From a bacterium D16-51 (GTDB taxonomy: Bacteria; Bacillota; Clostridia; Lachnospirales; Lachnospiraceae): a stretch of DNA of 64,000 nucleotides. The notes under the pieces are model-generated. The model had not been told where the DNA came from. It saw only the letters and a program-made list of their open reading frames with translations, and did not search any database. The stretch lies in assembly GCA_003612285.1 (NCBI GenBank), contig RAYE01000004.1, positions 95,127 through 159,126 of the forward strand, read 5' to 3'. A program made the translations under genes and the position numbers. Of this stretch, positions 19,376 through 28,790 are shown piece by piece (position 1 is the stretch's first letter; every line of letters begins with the position of its first letter).

Positions 19376-22220
19376 TTGCAGAGCCTCCCTCTGTTTTGTT
19401 TTTTAAATTGTCTCGGATATCATTTAAAGTGTCAAAAGCTGACATATAATCAGACATTTCTATTTTTTTCCTGACAGGTTCCAGTTTTTCTGACAGTGCA
19501 GTTCTGCAGTATTGGTATTCCTGTAATTTAGCCAGGATTGCAAGCATCTGTTCCCCATCCAGGGAATACACAGAATCTTCCATTTCTGCCAGAAATTGCT
19601 GAAAGGAAGCATCATCAAGTTCAGGAAGGGGTTCCCGTTCATTTTTAATAGCTGCATTTCCCGTCTGTTTGCCAGGGGGTGTTTTTTGGGCTGTTACATG
19701 GGAAAGGAAAGGGCACTGCCTGAGTTCGCCAATTACCCTGTGGTATTCTGCAATCATTTCCTCATGATGGTTTAAAATATAGGGGATATCTTCTCTTTTC
19801 CCGGCATCTTCCAGAGCTTTTGCTTTTCTAGAAAGAGTGTCGGCGCCCATGCTTTTCATAATGCTTTTTAATGCATGGATTTTGATGGTATAATCTTTCC
19901 AGTTCTGCTTTTGGAATAAAGTCTCCAGTTCTTGCCGCTTTTCTTCTTCCTGGCTGTAGTACATTTCCAAAACATTTAGATATTGCTGTTGTCCGCCGCA
20001 GTATAACATGCCCTGCTTAACATTTAAATCTCCAATCACGAGTTCTTCTGTCGTTTCTAAGTTTTCGCCATCCGTCTGGTGCAGGGCTGCGGCATGGTTT
20101 TCGGTTTCTGATATGGGAGTATCAGGAGTGTTATTGTTTATGGTTTCTTTCTGCTGGAAAATTATTTTTTCTTCTGGCAGGTTTCGTTTTAGGACGCGTT
20201 CCAGTACAGATATTTCCACTGGTTTTGCGAGGAAATCATCAAATCCCTCTTCTAAAAACATTTCCCTGTTGCCTGGAGCCGCATTTGCAGTCAGGGCAAT
20301 AATTGGTGTTTTCTGGTAATAGACGCCTGCTTTTTTACGGATTCGGTGCATTGTTTCAATACCGTCCATTTCTGGCATCATATGATCCATAAATACAAAG
20401 TCATAGCACATATTTTCGATCACTTCCAGTGCTTCATGCCCGCTGGAAGCATAGGTTACTTTTATCTGGTATTCTTTTAAAAGCCCTTCAATTACACGGA
20501 TATTCATTGTATTATCATCCACAACAAGGACATGGGCGTCCGGCGCAATAAATTTTCCAGGGCGTACCATCTGCCTGCCGCCTCCATTTCCTCTGCTTCC
20601 GTTTAGGATTGTAATGACTGGCAGCATATAAAATGGTTTATAGAGACGTATAATATCAGGATTTGTAATATATTTTTCGTTATAGCGTTCTATGACAGTA
20701 ATTACCCTGGTATGTTTTGCCAGCCTGTCAAAATATGTGGCATCCTCCTGGTATTCTTCCAGGCTGATAAAAATATGGCTGAACGGCGTAAGTTTTTCCC
20801 GGCGTTTCAGTTCTGCAAGGTTACGGCAGACATGGCATTTTACTTTAAGCTGCTGTACCATATGTATAATAAATTTTGAATATTCATCACGGACTGTCAG
20901 CATATCGAACTGTTCCATATCAAAGTAAGTGGCGACGTTAAGATTTTCCCGGTTATTCAGCTGCCCAATCGGTTTTTCATTTAGCACTTTTTGTGGGATG
21001 ACAAAACGGAAGATACTGCCTTTGCCTAAACGGCTCCGTACAGTGATTGTGCCGCCCATTTTCAGGATTAATGCCCTGGAAATGGCAAGGCCCAGGCCGA
21101 TGCCGCCTTCCAGGCGGTTTCTTCTGGTGTCTAACTGGCAGAAACGTTCAAAAAGTTTTTCCAGGCTTTCTTCGCTCATGCCGATTCCGGTATCTTTTAC
21201 CGATACACAAAGGTTGATGCCATAATCTTCTTTCCGAAAGCTGATATTAATAAGAATGCCGCCTTCGTTTGTGAATTTAACGGCATTATCTACCAGGTTC
21301 ATGATGACCCGGCGTATTTTCTTTTCATCGCCTAAAAGTTCACAGGGGATTTCTGTGTTGCAGTCTACAATAAATTCAAGCGGTTTATCGCCTTTCCGCG
21401 CCATTGCCATATTTATTACATCATTAATTGTAGAAGAAATATTGTAAGCTTCTTCTTCTAAATCCATTTTTCCCTGCTGGAGCTGGGAAAAGTCCAGGAT
21501 ATCGCTGACAAGGGCCATCAGGTTATGTCCGGCGTCGCGGATATCAAACACTTCTTCCCGGAGTTTGTCTAAACTATGTTCCCGCAAAGCCATCTCGCTC
21601 ATCCCGCAAATGGTATTTACCGGGGTGCGGATTTCATGGCTGACATTTGCAAGGAAGTCATCTTTGCTTTGCTCCGCCTCAACAAGGGCGTCGATAACCT
21701 GATACATTTCTTCGTTATCCTGGTTCCGTTTTTTAATCCAGATATAAATAATTAATTCCAGGCAGAGAATATTGCCAGTCTGCGGAAGCAGGTTAAAGAG
21801 GGTTTCTTTTGACGCCAGGGAAAAGCTGCTGGTAATTACCCCATGATAGAATATAATATAAAATAGTGAAATAAGGGTGAGCCATTGAAGTTTTGCGGAA
21901 CCGTAAAAAGCTACAAGGACAGTAAGGACCATAAAGGTGGGGATTACAGCATGCAGGTCGTTTGTATGGGTGGCATATATGATGATATTTGACTGTATCA
22001 GAAGCGTTGTAATAGCTGCCCTTGTCCGAAAGGTTTTATACTTGCTTAAAAATATTGCCCAGGAGGCAAGGGCGGTTATAAAAATGCACACTGGAATCCA
22101 GGCGTCTTGTTTCTGGCGTATTACGCTGATGCACAAGTTAATGCTGTACAAGCTGAAAAAAATAGCAACAAAACGTTCTGTATTTCTCAGGTTTTGTTTA
22201 TTTTGGTTGAAATATTCCAA
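19368..22220 (-). CDS. Hybrid histidine kinase with receiver and Hpt domains
   Basis: The 950-residue protein has six or so N-terminal membrane helices (about 10-170). The kinase core follows with FLANVSHEIRTPVNTICGM (H box), NLVDNAVKFTNEGG (N box) and GIGLGLAISRALI. A degenerate receiver-like stretch (about 430-540) precedes a true receiver with VVDDNTMN and phospho-Asp in FMDHMMPEMDG. An Hpt domain carries the phosphotransfer His in KIHALKSIMKSMGA (about 790). This is a complete His-Asp-His relay. The final Asp acceptor is probably the response regulator encoded just upstream in the same operon (gap about 30 bp). The signal sensed is unknown. Confidence 0.92.
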   Translation of the reverse strand: MEYFNQNKQNLRNTERFVAIFFSLYSINLCISVIRQKQDAWIPVCIFITALASWAIFLSKYKTFRTRAAITTLLIQSNIIIYATHTNDLHAVIPTFMVLTVLVAFYGSAKLQWLTLISLFYIIFYHGVITSSFSLASKETLFNLLPQTGNILCLELIIYIWIKKRNQDNEEMYQVIDALVEAEQSKDDFLANVSHEIRTPVNTICGMSEMALREHSLDKLREEVFDIRDAGHNLMALVSDILDFSQLQQGKMDLEEEAYNISSTINDVINMAMARKGDKPLEFIVDCNTEIPCELLGDEKKIRRVIMNLVDNAVKFTNEGGILINISFRKEDYGINLCVSVKDTGIGMSEESLEKLFERFCQLDTRRNRLEGGIGLGLAISRALILKMGGTITVRSRLGKGSIFRFVIPQKVLNEKPIGQLNNRENLNVATYFDMEQFDMLTVRDEYSKFIIHMVQQLKVKCHVCRNLAELKRREKLTPFSHIFISLEEYQEDATYFDRLAKHTRVITVIERYNEKYITNPDIIRLYKPFYMLPVITILNGSRGNGGGRQMVRPGKFIAPDAHVLVVDDNTMNIRVIEGLLKEYQIKVTYASSGHEALEVIENMCYDFVFMDHMMPEMDGIETMHRIRKKAGVYYQKTPIIALTANAAPGNREMFLEEGFDDFLAKPVEISVLERVLKRNLPEEKIIFQQKETINNNTPDTPISETENHAAALHQTDGENLETTEELVIGDLNVKQGMLYCGGQQQYLNVLEMYYSQEEEKRQELETLFQKQNWKDYTIKIHALKSIMKSMGADTLSRKAKALEDAGKREDIPYILNHHEEMIAEYHRVIGELRQCPFLSHVTAQKTPPGKQTGNAAIKNEREPLPELDDASFQQFLAEMEDSVYSLDGEQMLAILAKLQEYQYCRTALSEKLEPVRKKIEMSDYMSAFDTLNDIRDNLKNKTEGGSANA

Positions 22221-22250
22221 AAAGAATCCCTCCTTGCTTCAAACGCTGTA

Positions 22251-23327
22251 CTAGTGCAATTGGCGGTAAATCATCCGCAGGATTTGATAGATTTCAGGGT
22301 TGAACTTTTTCCCGGAATCGGCGTCCATTATTTTTAATGCTTCTTCAATTGTATAAGAGCCTCGGTAAACACGCTTTTCTGTGATGGCGCAGTATGCGCT
22401 GATTACAGAAACGATTTGTGCAGACAGCGGGATTTCATTCCCTTTTATTCCGTAAGGATAACCGCTGCCATCCCAGTTTTCATGATGGTATTGCGCTACA
22501 TCAATAGACATTTTAAGGAAATCGTTATAATCCCCGGTATCATGGATGTCCTGGAGGATTTTGGCGCCAATTGTGGTATGCGTATGTATTGTTGCAGTAT
22601 CTTCTGGCGAAAGGGTTTCCGTTTTCTGGAGGATTTCTGTTGGGATTGCCACATTTCCCAAATCACAGAGCGGTGCTGCCAGTTCAATTGTATCAATATA
22701 AGAATTGGAGATTAGATGGCCAAATTCTGCTGATAACTGCATTGCTTCTGCCAGTACTCTGCAGTTATAACAGAGGCGCTCCATATGGTCTTCATCATAG
22801 CAGGCATTTTCCCTTGCTACACGGATTAAGGCGTATAAGACATTTTTCTTTTCCATTTCAAGCTGGCGGAGCTGTTCGCTGACAGATGTCTGCAGAAGGC
22901 GGTTAATTTCCAGGAGCTGGGTATTTGCCTCATGCAGCTTTAAATGAAGTTTTACACGTGCTTTTACAACTTCTGGGATAAATGGTTTTGTAATATAATC
23001 TTCGCCGCCAATATTAAAGCCCTCTACAATATCTGCAGGATCGTCAAAAGCAGAAATAAAGATAATCGGAATCATCTTTGTTTCTTCTTTTTCTTTCATT
23101 ATTTTGCAAAATTCATGTCCGTCCATTTCTGGCATTGCAATATCCAGGATGATTAGGTTTGGGTGGAGCCTGCTTACAATTTTCATGGCCTGTACACCAT
23201 TTTCAGCCAAGATTGGCTGATGCCCCATTTCCTGGACAATATCCCGGAGAACGAAGCGGTTTGTATCAACATCGTCTACAATCAGAACTTTTGCAGTATC
23301 TTTTATCTTAATATTTTCCTGAGCCAT
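22251..23327 (-). CDS. Response regulator with degenerate HD-GYP output domain
   Basis: The 358-residue protein has a receiver domain (about 1-130: IVDDVDTNRF, Asp in ILDIAMPEMDG, Lys in TKPF), a short coiled coil (about 140-170) and an HD-GYP-like domain (about 175-355). The GYP part is intact (YHHENWDGSGYPYGIKG) and IHTHTTIGAKIL is kept. The metal-binding HD motif, however, reads LCDLGNVAIP where active enzymes have LHDIGKIAIP, and the later ADxxDAL motif reads ISAYCAI. It may therefore have lost c-di-GMP phosphodiesterase activity and act as a binding or scaffold domain. It is the first gene of the three-gene minus-strand operon and the likely end of the phosphorelay. Confidence 0.9.
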   Translation of the reverse strand: MAQENIKIKDTAKVLIVDDVDTNRFVLRDIVQEMGHQPILAENGVQAMKIVSRLHPNLIILDIAMPEMDGHEFCKIMKEKEETKMIPIIFISAFDDPADIVEGFNIGGEDYITKPFIPEVVKARVKLHLKLHEANTQLLEINRLLQTSVSEQLRQLEMEKKNVLYALIRVARENACYDEDHMERLCYNCRVLAEAMQLSAEFGHLISNSYIDTIELAAPLCDLGNVAIPTEILQKTETLSPEDTATIHTHTTIGAKILQDIHDTGDYNDFLKMSIDVAQYHHENWDGSGYPYGIKGNEIPLSAQIVSVISAYCAITEKRVYRGSYTIEEALKIMDADSGKKFNPEIYQILRMIYRQLH

Positions 23328-23930
23328 TTTTTATCTCCCGCTAAATAATTTACTATCAAAAGATTACCATTATTTTAAGGTTATTTCAAGCTGTTTTTGC
23401 AGTGTCGGATGGTCTTGATGGCAGACTTGCCATATGTACGATACCATTGCTCAGCCTTAGTAATTATAAAAAGGAACATTGCTCATTTGCACAACAGGTA
23501 TCTTTCCACGATAAAAATCGTAATTAGTGGATTTTCTTTCGTTATATCTACGTAAAATAAAGTATTTTTCCGTGCCATTACTAATACTTTCGTCAAAAAA
23601 GCACCTGGATAACTATTCTCCAAATGCTTTTGAACTCTTCATCATATCTTCTATCTTTTCTGGATTATCTATAATCAATGCTTTAATAATATAAGGGATA
23701 TGTTTCTGTTTATTGTCACGTTTTTTCATTCCTCGATTAATGTGTGTACCTCCTTGCTTTTTCGTAAGGGCTCCCGTATACTATAAAAAATATGTTGTTT
23801 TAGAAGTGTTGCAGTTTCTAAGAATATATTGTGGGAGGCAATAAGCTGTGTGTTATTATTGTAAATATCATTATGTTATTTTTGATTAGCCAGCGGTGGG
23901 GATATCATTTTTAAATATTAAAAAGAATAT
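23328..23930. other. Non-coding region upstream of the recombinase
   Basis: This roughly 600-bp AT-rich stretch should hold the promoter of the minus-strand signalling operon near 23340-23420. Its only protein-like content is a 38-codon minus-strand frame at 23613-23729. No repeat or RNA structure beyond the terminator that follows was recognised. Confidence 0.35.
23613..23729 (-). CDS. Possible small protein or gene remnant
   Basis: The 38-residue frame (MKKRDNKQKHIPYIIKAL, then IIDNPEKIEDMM) is soluble, charged and protein-like. A strong AAGGAGG lies about 17 bp before the ATG, too far for that codon but ideally spaced for an in-frame ATT four codons earlier. This could be a decayed start or a rare ATT start. 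No family is recognised. Confidence 0.3.
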   Translation of the reverse strand: MKKRDNKQKHIPYIIKALIIDNPEKIEDMMKSSKAFGE

Positions 23931-23980
23931 AAAAAAGGCAGAAAAATATCATTTTTTGGTAATGTTTTCTGCCTTTTTTA
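23931..23980. terminator. Strong bidirectional hairpin terminator
   Basis: The 15-bp arms (AAAAAAGGCAGAAAA at 23931-23945 and its complement at 23965-23979) have A and T runs built into both ends. It lies directly beside the left 21-bp site flanking the recombinase gene and isolates that region from leftward transcription. Confidence 0.8.
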
Positions 23981-23981
23981 C

Positions 23982-24002
23982 CGTAGAGTACCATACTCTA
24001 TG
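23982..24002 (+). repeat. 21-bp site, left copy, flanking the recombinase
   Basis: The site centres on TAGAGTACCATACTCTA, itself an imperfect palindrome. The 21 bases are the exact reverse complement of 25419-25439 on the other side of the recombinase gene. It could be a recombination core, an attachment site or a regulator-binding site. Confidence 0.75.
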
Positions 24003-24239
24003 ATAAGAAATTCGTTGCCATACAAACTAGATTTTACAATTTATATCAGGTTTTGTCAAGAAATTTCAAAAAATCACGCAGAAAATCGGCTTTTGATGTT
24101 GTTTTTTTGCATAAATTTGATGATTTTTTCTCTATTTTAACAGAATATTGTTTTTCTACAATAAAAAATCAAAAATTCGGTTTCTTACATATTTATAAAC
24201 CGTCAAAATTTTAGTCAAAGGAAATGGGGGTAAATTTTA

Positions 24240-25367
24240 ATGCCAAGAAAAGGAGAAAATATTTATAAGCGCAAAGACGGCCGCTGGGAGGGCCGTTATA
24301 GGAAAGGATGCATAGAAAGTAAAACGGTATATGGATATATTTATGGAAAATCCTATGCATACGTGAAACAAAGGCTACTTGAAGAGAAGTCCAAATATTT
24401 GTTCAAAACAAATGAAAATGAGTTCAAAGATGATTCGTTTAAAAATATATCTAAGTTATGGCTTGACAGCTGCAAAAACGGATGTAAAGAATCTACACAG
24501 ATTAAATATAAGAACATGTTGGAGCATTATATTTTGCCAGTTTTAGGAAGTTACTATGTAAGCAAAATCAAATCAGAAACAGTTACAACGATGTGTAAAG
24601 AATTATTGTTATATGGCGGAAGGGAAGGAAGAGGGTTATCTTCAAAAACTATATGTGGTGTTATTTCTATTTTGAGGAGCGTCAGAAAATTTGCTATCTC
24701 AGAACAATACCAGGTTGGGTTTGATGTATCGGATATGAAATTGAGGAAGGAACGGAAAGAACTGAGAATCTTTGATTCCACAGAACAGTTGATATTATGT
24801 GATTTTTTATTAAAAAATTTGAATCTTGATCATTTAGGAATATTATTATGTCTTTATACTGGTATTCGCATCGGGGAATTATGTGCATTACGCTGGGAAG
24901 ATATTTCATTAGAGAGAAAGCTCATTCATGTACACAGAACTATGCTGCGGATACAAACGGATAATGAGGCAACGAAAACCAAAATATTAATTACATCTCC
25001 CAAAAGTGTATGTTCCATTAGGACAATCCCAATTCAGGACAATCTTGTCAATATTTTGTCAGAATATAAAAAAAGCAAGGATGCTTACTTGCTGACAGGT
25101 TCTGCAGACCATTATGTTGAGCCGAGGACAATGCAATATAGATATAAAGTAGTTTTGAAAAAGTGTGGTATTGCGGATGCTAATTTTCATACATTGCGTC
25201 ATACATTTGCAACAAGATGCGTGGAGGCAGGGTTTGATGTAAAGAGTTTAAGTGAAATCCTGGGACATTCCAGTGTAAATATTACACTAGACCGTTATGT
25301 TCATCCGAGCATGGATTTGAAACGGAATAATATGAATAAATTATCAGTGTATTTAGCCGTCAAATAA
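24240..25367 (+). CDS. Tyrosine recombinase / phage-type integrase
   Basis: The 375-residue protein has an AP2-like N-terminal arm-binding part (about 1-50, KRKDGRWEGRYRKG), a SAM-like core-binding domain (about 65-165) and a catalytic domain. The visible catalytic residues are Arg in TGIRIGELCALRW, HTLRHTFATR (His and Arg), His in LGHSSVNITLDRY and the nucleophile Tyr in that segment. GGGGG before the ATG at 24240 serves as the ribosome-binding site. It is of the Tn916/ICE and phage Int type. No excisionase, relaxase or phage structural gene is next to it. Because identical 21-bp sites sit on both sides in inverted orientation, it may act on its own flanks rather than move a large element. 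Confidence 0.95.
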   Translation: MPRKGENIYKRKDGRWEGRYRKGCIESKTVYGYIYGKSYAYVKQRLLEEKSKYLFKTNENEFKDDSFKNISKLWLDSCKNGCKESTQIKYKNMLEHYILPVLGSYYVSKIKSETVTTMCKELLLYGGREGRGLSSKTICGVISILRSVRKFAISEQYQVGFDVSDMKLRKERKELRIFDSTEQLILCDFLLKNLNLDHLGILLCLYTGIRIGELCALRWEDISLERKLIHVHRTMLRIQTDNEATKTKILITSPKSVCSIRTIPIQDNLVNILSEYKKSKDAYLLTGSADHYVEPRTMQYRYKVVLKKCGIADANFHTLRHTFATRCVEAGFDVKSLSEILGHSSVNITLDRYVHPSMDLKRNNMNKLSVYLAVK

Positions 25368-25418
25368 GCCGTCAGAAATTGCAGGAAATGCAGTTTTACA
25401 GGTGGTTTCAGGATTTTT

Positions 25419-25439
25419 CATAGAGTATGGTACTCTACG
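25419..25439 (-). repeat. 21-bp site, right copy (inverted relative to left)
   Basis: This is the exact reverse complement of 23982-24002, centred on TAGAGTATGGTACTCTA. It sits about 50 bp after the recombinase stop and about 100 bp before the next gene, where a promoter or attachment core would be expected. Confidence 0.75.
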
Positions 25440-25535
25440 AAAAATTTTATACAGGATAGGAGGATTAATTAAGTCAAATGTGGTGGGAAGTGTTGGAAGA
25501 TGGTGGATAAATGAGTCGAAAAGGAGGTGAATGTT

Positions 25536-25925
25536 ATGAACAGTAATCAGAATGTTCAAAAGAACGTAACACATGGTACATATACAAATTTAGCAGATAT
25601 AGGGATGTCTATTGCAGGTATAACAGTGGGGCTGATAGCGCTTTATTTTTGTTTGTTTGCATATAACTGGCTTACCTTGCTTCTGAGTCTTGTGGGGATA
25701 TTTTTGTCGGCTGTTCTGTGTGTATTAAAAAAGAGAAATGATGTGTTGTCAATGATAAGTATTGTTCTTTCAACGATAGGTTTACTTTTGGGAATGATGG
25801 TTTCTCCAGAAGCACTGATACCCAGCAAAGTTATTTATGGACTAATATGGCTGGTGGAAAGGATATCTGAGATGAATGGGATGGTTAGAGAGGTACTGCG
25901 TTCCTATCTTTTAATAATACTTTAA
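25536..25925 (+). CDS. Small membrane protein, unknown
   Basis: The 129-residue protein has three predicted membrane helices (about 20-40, 43-60 and 70-90) after a polar N-terminus (MNSNQNVQKNVTHG). ATG 25536 is chosen because AAGGAGGTG at 25521-25529 is well placed for it, rather than a GTG at 25527. It has no recognised domain; the topology resembles small DUF4190-like membrane proteins, a weak guess. It lies just beyond the right 21-bp site, so its promoter may be affected by recombination there. Confidence 0.55.
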   Translation: MNSNQNVQKNVTHGTYTNLADIGMSIAGITVGLIALYFCLFAYNWLTLLLSLVGIFLSAVLCVLKKRNDVLSMISIVLSTIGLLLGMMVSPEALIPSKVIYGLIWLVERISEMNGMVREVLRSYLLIIL

Positions 25926-26072
25926 AAATTATAGAATTGTATGTAAACAAGTACTCCGTACTGGAAAGTCAAAAGTTTTTACTGGTATAAATTATAACCT
26001 GTGAGTTGGAAGTTGGAACACTTTCATTATAGTCATGCCACTGACTGAAAGGTGGCAGAATGGAGGATTTTT

Positions 26073-26912
26073 ATGGGAAACAAAAAATTATGCAGTATCT
26101 TATTAATTGCAGCGCTTGCAATGGGTATCATGAATCCGACAGGCACATTGACAAAGGCTGCAGCGAAGATCAAGCTGAACAAAACATCTGTCACATTAAA
26201 CATTGGATATACAATCGTTTTAAAAGTGAAAGGTACAAAGAAAAAAGCAACGTGGATATCAGAAAATACGAAAGTTGCAACAGTGACACAAAAGGGGAAA
26301 GTGACGGCAAAAAGTACAGGGATAACAAAAATTACGGCAAAAATTGCAAAAAAGAAGTATACCTGTACAGTGAGAGTGAAAAATGCAAATACAGATAATT
26401 CCAATTCTGCTGCAGCAATTTCCGGCAATTTTGATAAATTGAAAACATATATTCAGAATAATGGCAGTGTTGATGCAGATGGTTATCACTTCATTGAAGA
26501 TACATCTACAGGTATAGTGTGTACTTTATCATATACAGAACAAGACGGGATGCCTGTATTTATGTTCCTATCGAAACAATTTGAAGAAAATGGTTCAATC
26601 CTGTATTCCAATGGAATGGCTTTGACACCGGTTCTTTCAATAGGACCGGTTGTCTCATATTGTTATACGAAGCTTAATCCTGATAATGATGAATTTTCAG
26701 TAGGTTATCAGGTAAAAACTAACATTGATCCAAAAACCTTTACGAAAGCCACGATGCTTACTTTTGAGGTATCGGATAATGTGCTTGGGTGTGAAAATTC
26801 TGAAATTCAGGAAGTCTCAAATAGGATGTTGTCTACTGCTTTTGATGCATGGGGACTCATGCTTTTAAAAGGTGGAATAAGCTGGGCGGATTTGGGATTT
26901 ATGGCTTATTAA
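26073..26912 (+). CDS. Secreted protein with bacterial Ig-like (Big2) domain
   Basis: The start at ATG 26073 follows GGAGG at 26062-26066. The 279-residue product has a signal peptide (about 1-28, ending LTKAAA). A Big2 domain follows (about 30-105), with the typical LNKTSVTLNIGYTIVLKVKGT, then ISENTKVATVTQKGKVTAKS and GITKITAKIAKKKYTCTVRV. The C-terminal 170 residues form a separate domain that I do not recognise. Secretion to the cell surface is likely. A hairpin terminator lies directly after the stop. Confidence 0.8.
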   Translation: MGNKKLCSILLIAALAMGIMNPTGTLTKAAAKIKLNKTSVTLNIGYTIVLKVKGTKKKATWISENTKVATVTQKGKVTAKSTGITKITAKIAKKKYTCTVRVKNANTDNSNSAAAISGNFDKLKTYIQNNGSVDADGYHFIEDTSTGIVCTLSYTEQDGMPVFMFLSKQFEENGSILYSNGMALTPVLSIGPVVSYCYTKLNPDNDEFSVGYQVKTNIDPKTFTKATMLTFEVSDNVLGCENSEIQEVSNRMLSTAFDAWGLMLLKGGISWADLGFMAY

Positions 26913-26913
26913 C

Positions 26914-26946
26914 AAATATTTCCAACCGCACAGGTGGAAATATTTT
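26914..26946 (+). terminator. Hairpin terminator
   Basis: The 11-bp arms AAATATTTCCA (26914-26924) and TGGAAATATTT (26935-26945) have a 10-nt loop. It is placed immediately after the stop of the Ig-like protein gene. Confidence 0.65.
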
Positions 26947-27032
26947 ATTGTCATTGTGCCTGTGTCTAAACAAATTCGCAGGCGTAAACAAAGATGGGAG
27001 TTGGGTCATACAAGGTAAGGAGGAAGCTTATT

Positions 27033-28721
27033 ATGGATAGAAAAAACAAAAGGAAAAAACAAAAGGCAGTTAGTCTTCTGTGGGTGGCAGTCCTGGTCAT
27101 TTCGACGATTTTTCAATATCAGCCTGCAAAAGCAAGTGCGGGTAATCCTTATCCACAGACTTATTCAGATGAGGAGGGGTATCATCCGGGAAATTGTACA
27201 TGGCAGGTTTGGGAAGAGGCATATACCAGGCTGGGCATCCAGTTACCAGGCTGGGGCAATGCTGGAGGATGGTGCAGCAGGGCACGCGCTGAAGGATATA
27301 CCGTGGTGGATTATACAAATGGCGCAATTCCTCCGGATAACTGCATTATTGAATGGAGCGGCCATGTAGCATGGGTTTTGTCCGCTGATTCTGTTGGGGC
27401 AAATATCAGAGAAGGAAATATAAAACTGAATGGTGCATATCAGGCAGTGCATGAGCAATGGTGGAGCTGGGAACAGCTCCGCAGGTATCGTGGGAATCCA
27501 ACGGGTTTTATTATACTGAATGGAATACCAGTGACACCTGTGCCAAGTGTATCTTTTGCGGATTTTAATCAAAATGGTGTGTGGGATACAAATGCAGAAA
27601 TGTATACAAAAGTTATGAACCCTAACAGGGAAGCGATATCTGCAGTGGGATGTTATTTATATGATGCTAATGGGGCTTTAGTGAAATCATATACAGAAAG
27701 TTGTTCGTACAACCTGTCCTATATAAACTATAATTGCAATATTAATAATGACATGAAATATACATTGATGCCGGGGACAACATATAAATTTGAATTATTT
27801 GCTGTTGTAGGCGGAAAAGAATATAAGGATGTGATGAGAAGCTTTACTACTACCGGTAGTAGTGATCAGGAAAATCCTGTGATTACAGATGTAAGTGTCT
27901 ATGACTTAACAGAAACAGGATATAAAGTAAGGTGCAAGGCTTCCGATAATGTAGGAGTTGTAAAGGTTCAGTTTCCGACATGGACTGATGCAAATGGACA
28001 AGATGATATTCAGGCAGAATGGTGGAATAATGTTGCAGCATCTGGGGAAAAGGATTCTGATGGATATTACGTTTATGAAGTAAAAATTTCAGATCACAAT
28101 AATGAACTTGGAATATATCATACACATATTTATGCATATGATAAGGTTGGAAACAGTGTTTACGTTATGGCGCCAGATGTTACTGTTGAGTCGGTGATAC
28201 AATCTGAGGTTACGCCAGAACCCGTACCGGACATAACGCCGGAACCTGTACCAGATATAACGCCAGAACCTGTACCGGACATAACACCAGAGCCTGTACC
28301 GAATATAACGCCGGAACCTGTACCAGACATAACACCAGAACCTATACCAAATATAACGCCGATACCCGGGTATAATTATGATGACGATGACTGGGATACT
28401 TCGGTTACGAAGCATAAACTGATTAAAAAGCCGGGTAAGGTAGTAAATGTAAAAATTAAAACGAGTGGAAAAAAATGCGCTAAAGTGACTTGGGGAAAAG
28501 TAAAATGCAACGATGGGTATCAAATCCAATATTCCCTTAAAAAGTCTTTTTCAGGCAAGAAGACCATTACTGATTATGGAAAGTCAACTTATATTTATGG
28601 AAAGTCTAAGAAGACATATTATATCAGGGTACGTGCCGTGAACTGGGGATATATTTCCCAAACAAAATTGGGATATAAATATGGAAGCTGGAGTGCAATA
28701 AAGAAAATTAAGTTGAAATAG
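27033..28721 (+). CDS. Secreted CHAP-domain cell-wall hydrolase with Ig-like and Fn3 regions
   Basis: The 562-residue protein starts at ATG 27033 with AAGGAGG at 27017-27023. It has a signal peptide (about 1-35), then a CHAP amidase/peptidase domain (about 40-165) with the catalytic Cys in HPGNCTWQVW (about 53) and His in SGHVAWV (about 109). A beta domain (about 170-280) follows, then a GbpC/Bsp-like Ig repeat (about 285-390: PVITDVSVYDLTETGYKVR, then YDKVGNSVYV). A linker of six PEPVPDIT-type octapeptides lies at about 393-445, and a C-terminal fibronectin-III-like domain at about 470-560. CHAP enzymes cut peptidoglycan peptides or amide bonds; the remaining domains probably bind the cell wall. 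Confidence 0.87.
   Translation: MDRKNKRKKQKAVSLLWVAVLVISTIFQYQPAKASAGNPYPQTYSDEEGYHPGNCTWQVWEEAYTRLGIQLPGWGNAGGWCSRARAEGYTVVDYTNGAIPPDNCIIEWSGHVAWVLSADSVGANIREGNIKLNGAYQAVHEQWWSWEQLRRYRGNPTGFIILNGIPVTPVPSVSFADFNQNGVWDTNAEMYTKVMNPNREAISAVGCYLYDANGALVKSYTESCSYNLSYINYNCNINNDMKYTLMPGTTYKFELFAVVGGKEYKDVMRSFTTTGSSDQENPVITDVSVYDLTETGYKVRCKASDNVGVVKVQFPTWTDANGQDDIQAEWWNNVAASGEKDSDGYYVYEVKISDHNNELGIYHTHIYAYDKVGNSVYVMAPDVTVESVIQSEVTPEPVPDITPEPVPDITPEPVPDITPEPVPNITPEPVPDITPEPIPNITPIPGYNYDDDDWDTSVTKHKLIKKPGKVVNVKIKTSGKKCAKVTWGKVKCNDGYQIQYSLKKSFSGKKTITDYGKSTYIYGKSKKTYYIRVRAVNWGYISQTKLGYKYGSWSAIKKIKLK
28200..28365 (+). repeat. 24-bp tandem repeat coding PEPVPDIT linker
   Basis: Seven imperfect copies of a 24-bp unit encode PEPVPDIT, with PNIT and PEPI variants. 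They form a proline-rich spacer inside the CHAP-domain protein. Such in-frame repeats usually vary in number between strains. Confidence 0.8.
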
Positions 28722-28790
28722 TACAGGCAGAAATTTTTAAAGGATAGTTAAATTCAAAGTAAAATACAAATTGCAAGGAGAGAATATGGC

